Below are positions 35,102 through 37,744 of a stretch of DNA of 37,744 bases, piece after piece. The notes beneath the pieces are model-generated. The model was not told the origin of the DNA, searched no databases, and saw nothing but the letters and a program-made list of their open reading frames with translations. The position numbers and the translations under genes were made by a program. Every line of letters begins with the position of its first letter. Positions within the stretch are counted from its first letter, which is position 1. The stretch spans positions 1-37,744 of the forward strand of contig JAEEHY010000175.1 of NCBI GenBank assembly GCA_016281085.1, in the 5' to 3' direction. The stretch comes from Lachnospiraceae bacterium (GTDB lineage: Bacteria > Bacillota > Clostridia > Lachnospirales > Lachnospiraceae).

Positions 35102-35965
35102 ATGGCAAGAAAAGGATACGGAAGAAATAAGATTTCTATCCCTTCTAAATATATTTTTTTAATATTGTCAATTCTGTGTGTAGGCATGATGCTTATTTCA
35201 TTTACCACGGATTTCGTAACCGGACCCGTTGAAACGGTGGCCGGTTATATTATAGTACCGTTTCAAAAGGGGATAGCCTCTGCGGGAGGTTGGCTTACCG
35301 GCAGGTCCGAGAATATCCGAAAGATCAATGAACTAAATGAGGAAAACAGGGAATTAAAGGAAAAGGTCGATGAACTTACCATACAGATAAACGACCTGAC
35401 CAGGGACAAGTATGAGCTTGCGGAGCTTCGAAGTCTTTTTCTTCTTGATGAGCAGTATACCGATTATGATAAGGTCGGTGCAAGGGTGATCGGGAAGGAT
35501 ACCGGTAACTGGTATTCCAATTTTGTTATTGACAAGGGCAGTAACGACGGCATTAAGACTGATATGAACGTAATGGCCGGTACCGGTCTTGTGGGAATAG
35601 TAACAAAGGTAGGACCCAACTGGGCCAGTGTACGCTCCATAATAGACGATACGAGTAATCTGAGCGGAATGGTAATGTCCACATCGGATACACTGGTTGT
35701 GAGTGGGGACCTGGAACTGATGGATGAAGGTTATATCCGTTTCTCACAGCTTATTGATGAAGAAAACAAGGTGATAAAGGGAGATCAGGTAGTCACCTCC
35801 GCGATCAGCAACAAATATCTTCCGGGTATATCGGTCGGTTATATTTCCGAGATAGAGACGGATGCAAACAATCTCACCAAATCAGGATATATAACCCCGG
35901 TTGTGGATTTCAAGAAGCTTGGTACGGTACTTGTCGTAACCGAGCTTAAGGAGACGATGGATTAA
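35102..35965 (+). CDS. mreC: Rod-shape-determining protein MreC
   Basis: A 287-residue bitopic membrane protein linking MreB to the wall-synthesis enzymes. A short basic cytoplasmic tail is followed by one membrane helix (about 18-38), a coiled coil (about 68-108, NELNEENRELKEKVDELTIQ) and an extracytoplasmic beta-barrel region with WYSNFVIDKGSNDGIKTDMNVMAGTGLVGIV, typical of MreC. It lies 18 bases after mreB and one base before the mreD start codon. Confidence 0.96.
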   Translation: MARKGYGRNKISIPSKYIFLILSILCVGMMLISFTTDFVTGPVETVAGYIIVPFQKGIASAGGWLTGRSENIRKINELNEENRELKEKVDELTIQINDLTRDKYELAELRSLFLLDEQYTDYDKVGARVIGKDTGNWYSNFVIDKGSNDGIKTDMNVMAGTGLVGIVTKVGPNWASVRSIIDDTSNLSGMVMSTSDTLVVSGDLELMDEGYIRFSQLIDEENKVIKGDQVVTSAISNKYLPGISVGYISEIETDANNLTKSGYITPVVDFKKLGTVLVVTELKETMD

Positions 35966-35966
35966 T

Positions 35967-36473
35967 ATGTTAAGAAGAATAGTTGTCTTTCTTATGATAA
36001 TAACCGGATATCTTCTTCAATCCACTCTGTTCAGTGCATTTACGATAGCCGGTATAGTTCCCAATATACTTATGATAATAACTTCGGCCTTTGGGCTGAT
36101 GAGAGGAAAAAGAGAAGGGATGTTTGTCGGTTTTGTTGCCGGTCTGCTGGTGGATGTTTTTTTCATGAACATCCTTGGCTTTTTTGCTCTTGTTTATATG
36201 ACAATAGGTTATCTTAACGGATTTTTCAGAAGTATTTTCTATCCGGAGGATATTAAGCTGCCAATGATAATGATAGGAAGCAGCGAGCTTTTGTACTGTT
36301 TTATCTGCTACATCTTTCTGTATCTGTTAAGAGGCAGGATGCATCTTGGGTACTATTTTATACACATTATGATACCGGACATAGTATATACCGTATTGAT
36401 AACATTTATTCTTTATAAAGGGATTCTGTTTATCAACGAACGTCTTGAGGAATATGAAATCGGGAGAAGCTAG
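35967..36473 (+). CDS. mreD: Rod-shape-determining protein MreD
   Basis: A 168-residue, very hydrophobic integral membrane protein with about five predicted helices. Family features are the start MLRRIVVFLMIITGYLLQSTLF and the G-x-R-x-G-x-x-x-G-x-x-x-G-L-x-x-D pattern in MRGKREGMFVGFVAGLLVDVFFMNILG. It works with MreC in the elongasome. The ribosome-binding site lies within the end of mreC. It is followed within three bases by the PBP gene. Confidence 0.95.
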   Translation: MLRRIVVFLMIITGYLLQSTLFSAFTIAGIVPNILMIITSAFGLMRGKREGMFVGFVAGLLVDVFFMNILGFFALVYMTIGYLNGFFRSIFYPEDIKLPMIMIGSSELLYCFICYIFLYLLRGRMHLGYYFIHIMIPDIVYTVLITFILYKGILFINERLEEYEIGRS

Positions 36474-36475
36474 GC

Positions 36476-37744
36476 TTGCTTGCGGATATTAAGGAATGGA
36501 TCAAAAACGTTATATTTTCTCGACTTTTTCTGCTCACTATAATTATAGGAGCTTTGTTTTTTGTACTTGTACAGAAGCTCTTTGTTCTTCAGATCATAAA
36601 CGGTGAGGATTATCTTAACAACTTCACTCTGACCATTAAGAAGGAAATATCACTTCCCGGTGCCCGCGGTAATATATACGACCGTAACGGTAATCTTCTT
36701 GCATACAACGAGCTGGCCTATTCCGTCACCATAGAAGACAATTATGAGGCGACCTCGGATAAAAATCTTCTTCTTAACGATACGATAATCAGAACGGTGA
36801 ATATAATCGAGAGCTGCGGTGATGAGGTAAACAACGACTTCAAGATCGTAATAAACAGGTTCGGACATTATGAGTATGTTGTTTCCGATACCAGACTGCT
36901 TCGTTTTCTCGCAGATGTTTACGGTCATGCCAAGCTTGATGAACTGACTGAAGAGGAACGTAATTCCACGGCTATTGATGTGATACGTTATCTGTGTTCC
37001 AAGGAAAGATATCAGATAGGCACCATACGTAAAAATGAGGAGGGGGAAGATGAATTCTTGCCCATGCAGGGATACTCGGAAGAGGAGATCCTTAAGATAA
37101 TCACAGTCCGTTATGCGATGAGCACGAACAGCTATCAGAAATATCTGTCCACAGTTATCGCATCCCAGGTAAGTCCGGAAACAGTTGCGGCGATCTTGGA
37201 GTGTTCAAATGAGCTTCAGGGTGTCAGCATTGCGGAGAATATGCTGAGGCGATACAACGATACGCAATATTTTGCTCATATTATAGGATATGTAGGAAAT
37301 GCATCCACAGAGGATCTTGAAGAGCTGTCTGCATCGACCACCCATGAATATGATATGACGGATATTGTAGGTAAAGCCGGAATTGAGAAGACAATGGAGG
37401 ACTATCTCCAGGGTAAAAAAGGACGTGATGTTGTATTTACAGATAACGTCGGAAAGATACTTGAAACAGATTCCCATGAGGATCCTGTTGCCGGTCAGGA
37501 TGTGTATCTTTCTATAGATTCGGATCTTCAGAAGGCTGTCTATAATATGCTCGAGCAGAAGCTTGCCGGAATACTTGTGACCAAAATAATAAACATGAAG
37601 GAATACAATAACAGTGAAGTCAAATCTTCCAAGATGATGATTCCCATAGACGATGTTTATTATGCACTGGTCAACAACAACGTGATCGATATCAATAAGT
37701 TTGCCGAGCCGAATGCCCATACATATGAAAAGCAGGTATATGCC
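36476..37744 (+). CDS. Class B penicillin-binding protein (PBP2/MrdA type), 3' end outside window
   Basis: The open frame runs 423 codons from TTG 36476 to the window end without a stop. I chose TTG because CGGGAGAAG lies just upstream and no ATG is near. The N-terminus has a cytoplasmic segment, one membrane helix (about 16-38) and the class B start of the periplasmic part, SLPGARGNIYDRNGNLLAYNE. Further on comes the dimerisation-domain landmark GKAGIEKTMEDYLQGKKGRDVVFTD. The SxxK transpeptidase region lies beyond the window. With mreBCD upstream it is the elongation transpeptidase, cross-linking lateral wall peptidoglycan. Confidence 0.93.
   Translation, partial: MLADIKEWIKNVIFSRLFLLTIIIGALFFVLVQKLFVLQIINGEDYLNNFTLTIKKEISLPGARGNIYDRNGNLLAYNELAYSVTIEDNYEATSDKNLLLNDTIIRTVNIIESCGDEVNNDFKIVINRFGHYEYVVSDTRLLRFLADVYGHAKLDELTEEERNSTAIDVIRYLCSKERYQIGTIRKNEEGEDEFLPMQGYSEEEILKIITVRYAMSTNSYQKYLSTVIASQVSPETVAAILECSNELQGVSIAENMLRRYNDTQYFAHIIGYVGNASTEDLEELSASTTHEYDMTDIVGKAGIEKTMEDYLQGKKGRDVVFTDNVGKILETDSHEDPVAGQDVYLSIDSDLQKAVYNMLEQKLAGILVTKIINMKEYNNSEVKSSKMMIPIDDVYYALVNNNVIDINKFAEPNAHTYEKQVYA

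Overview
This window looks like chromosomal DNA of a low-to-mid GC, motile member of the Lachnospiraceae (Clostridia; Butyrivibrio/Roseburia/Coprococcus-like). I infer this from the Firmicutes gene set (RecU, short HisG with HisZ, CoaD next to RsmD, an Asp23/FakA/RecG cluster), the Shine-Dalgarno sites, the TTG/GTG starts and the order mutS-mutL-miaA-aluminium-resistance protein-radC-mreBCD. I could not confirm the taxon by search. Almost everything is housekeeping. No prophage, IS transposase, CRISPR array, rRNA or tRNA gene was seen.

Layout. 1-380: a 143-bp repeat element and leftward rpmB. 609-4861: asp23, fakA (yloV) and recG, rightward. 4883-6168: a leftward pair, a stand-alone CheY and a protein that appears to fuse tandem MshEN-type (c-di-GMP-binding) repeats to a CheX phosphatase domain. 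6611-12555: type IIA topoisomerase B and A subunits (topoisomerase IV-like), rsmD, coaD and a coiled-coil protein. 12741-17198: pepD, an RsuA-type pseudouridine synthase, a two-TM unknown, an RluA-type pseudouridine synthase and recU. 17202-22344: a histidine operon (hisZ, hisG, hisD, hisB and a HisF-like/HisI/HisE fusion) behind a consensus promoter and a perfect palindrome. 22369-26070: radical SAM protein, its DUF2344 partner and a short RNase E/G. 26087-34042: mutS, mutL, miaA, a PLP enzyme of the aluminium-resistance family and radC. 34064-end: mreB, mreC, mreD and a PBP2-type transpeptidase cut by the window edge.

The most unusual points are these. (a) There are four copies of a 142-143 bp palindromic element with 17-bp terminal inverted repeats and compensatory base changes in internal hairpins. 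One copy has an 8-bp flanking duplication, and another, with a stray piece of its own end, supplies the last 16 codons of miaA. (b) The predicted c-di-GMP-binding CheX is encoded beside CheY. (c) The his operon has a start-site palindrome. (d) HisIE carries an N-terminal HisF-like barrel that has lost the first catalytic aspartate. (e) The GyrA/ParC paralogue is short and has no visible GyrA box.

Genes are tightly packed, with several 1-28 nt overlaps. The only convincing intrinsic terminator is the one after rpmB. The stretch 6169-6610 is the only one over 300 bases without a gene; it holds a leftward promoter, repeat copy 2, a rightward promoter and a leader hairpin.
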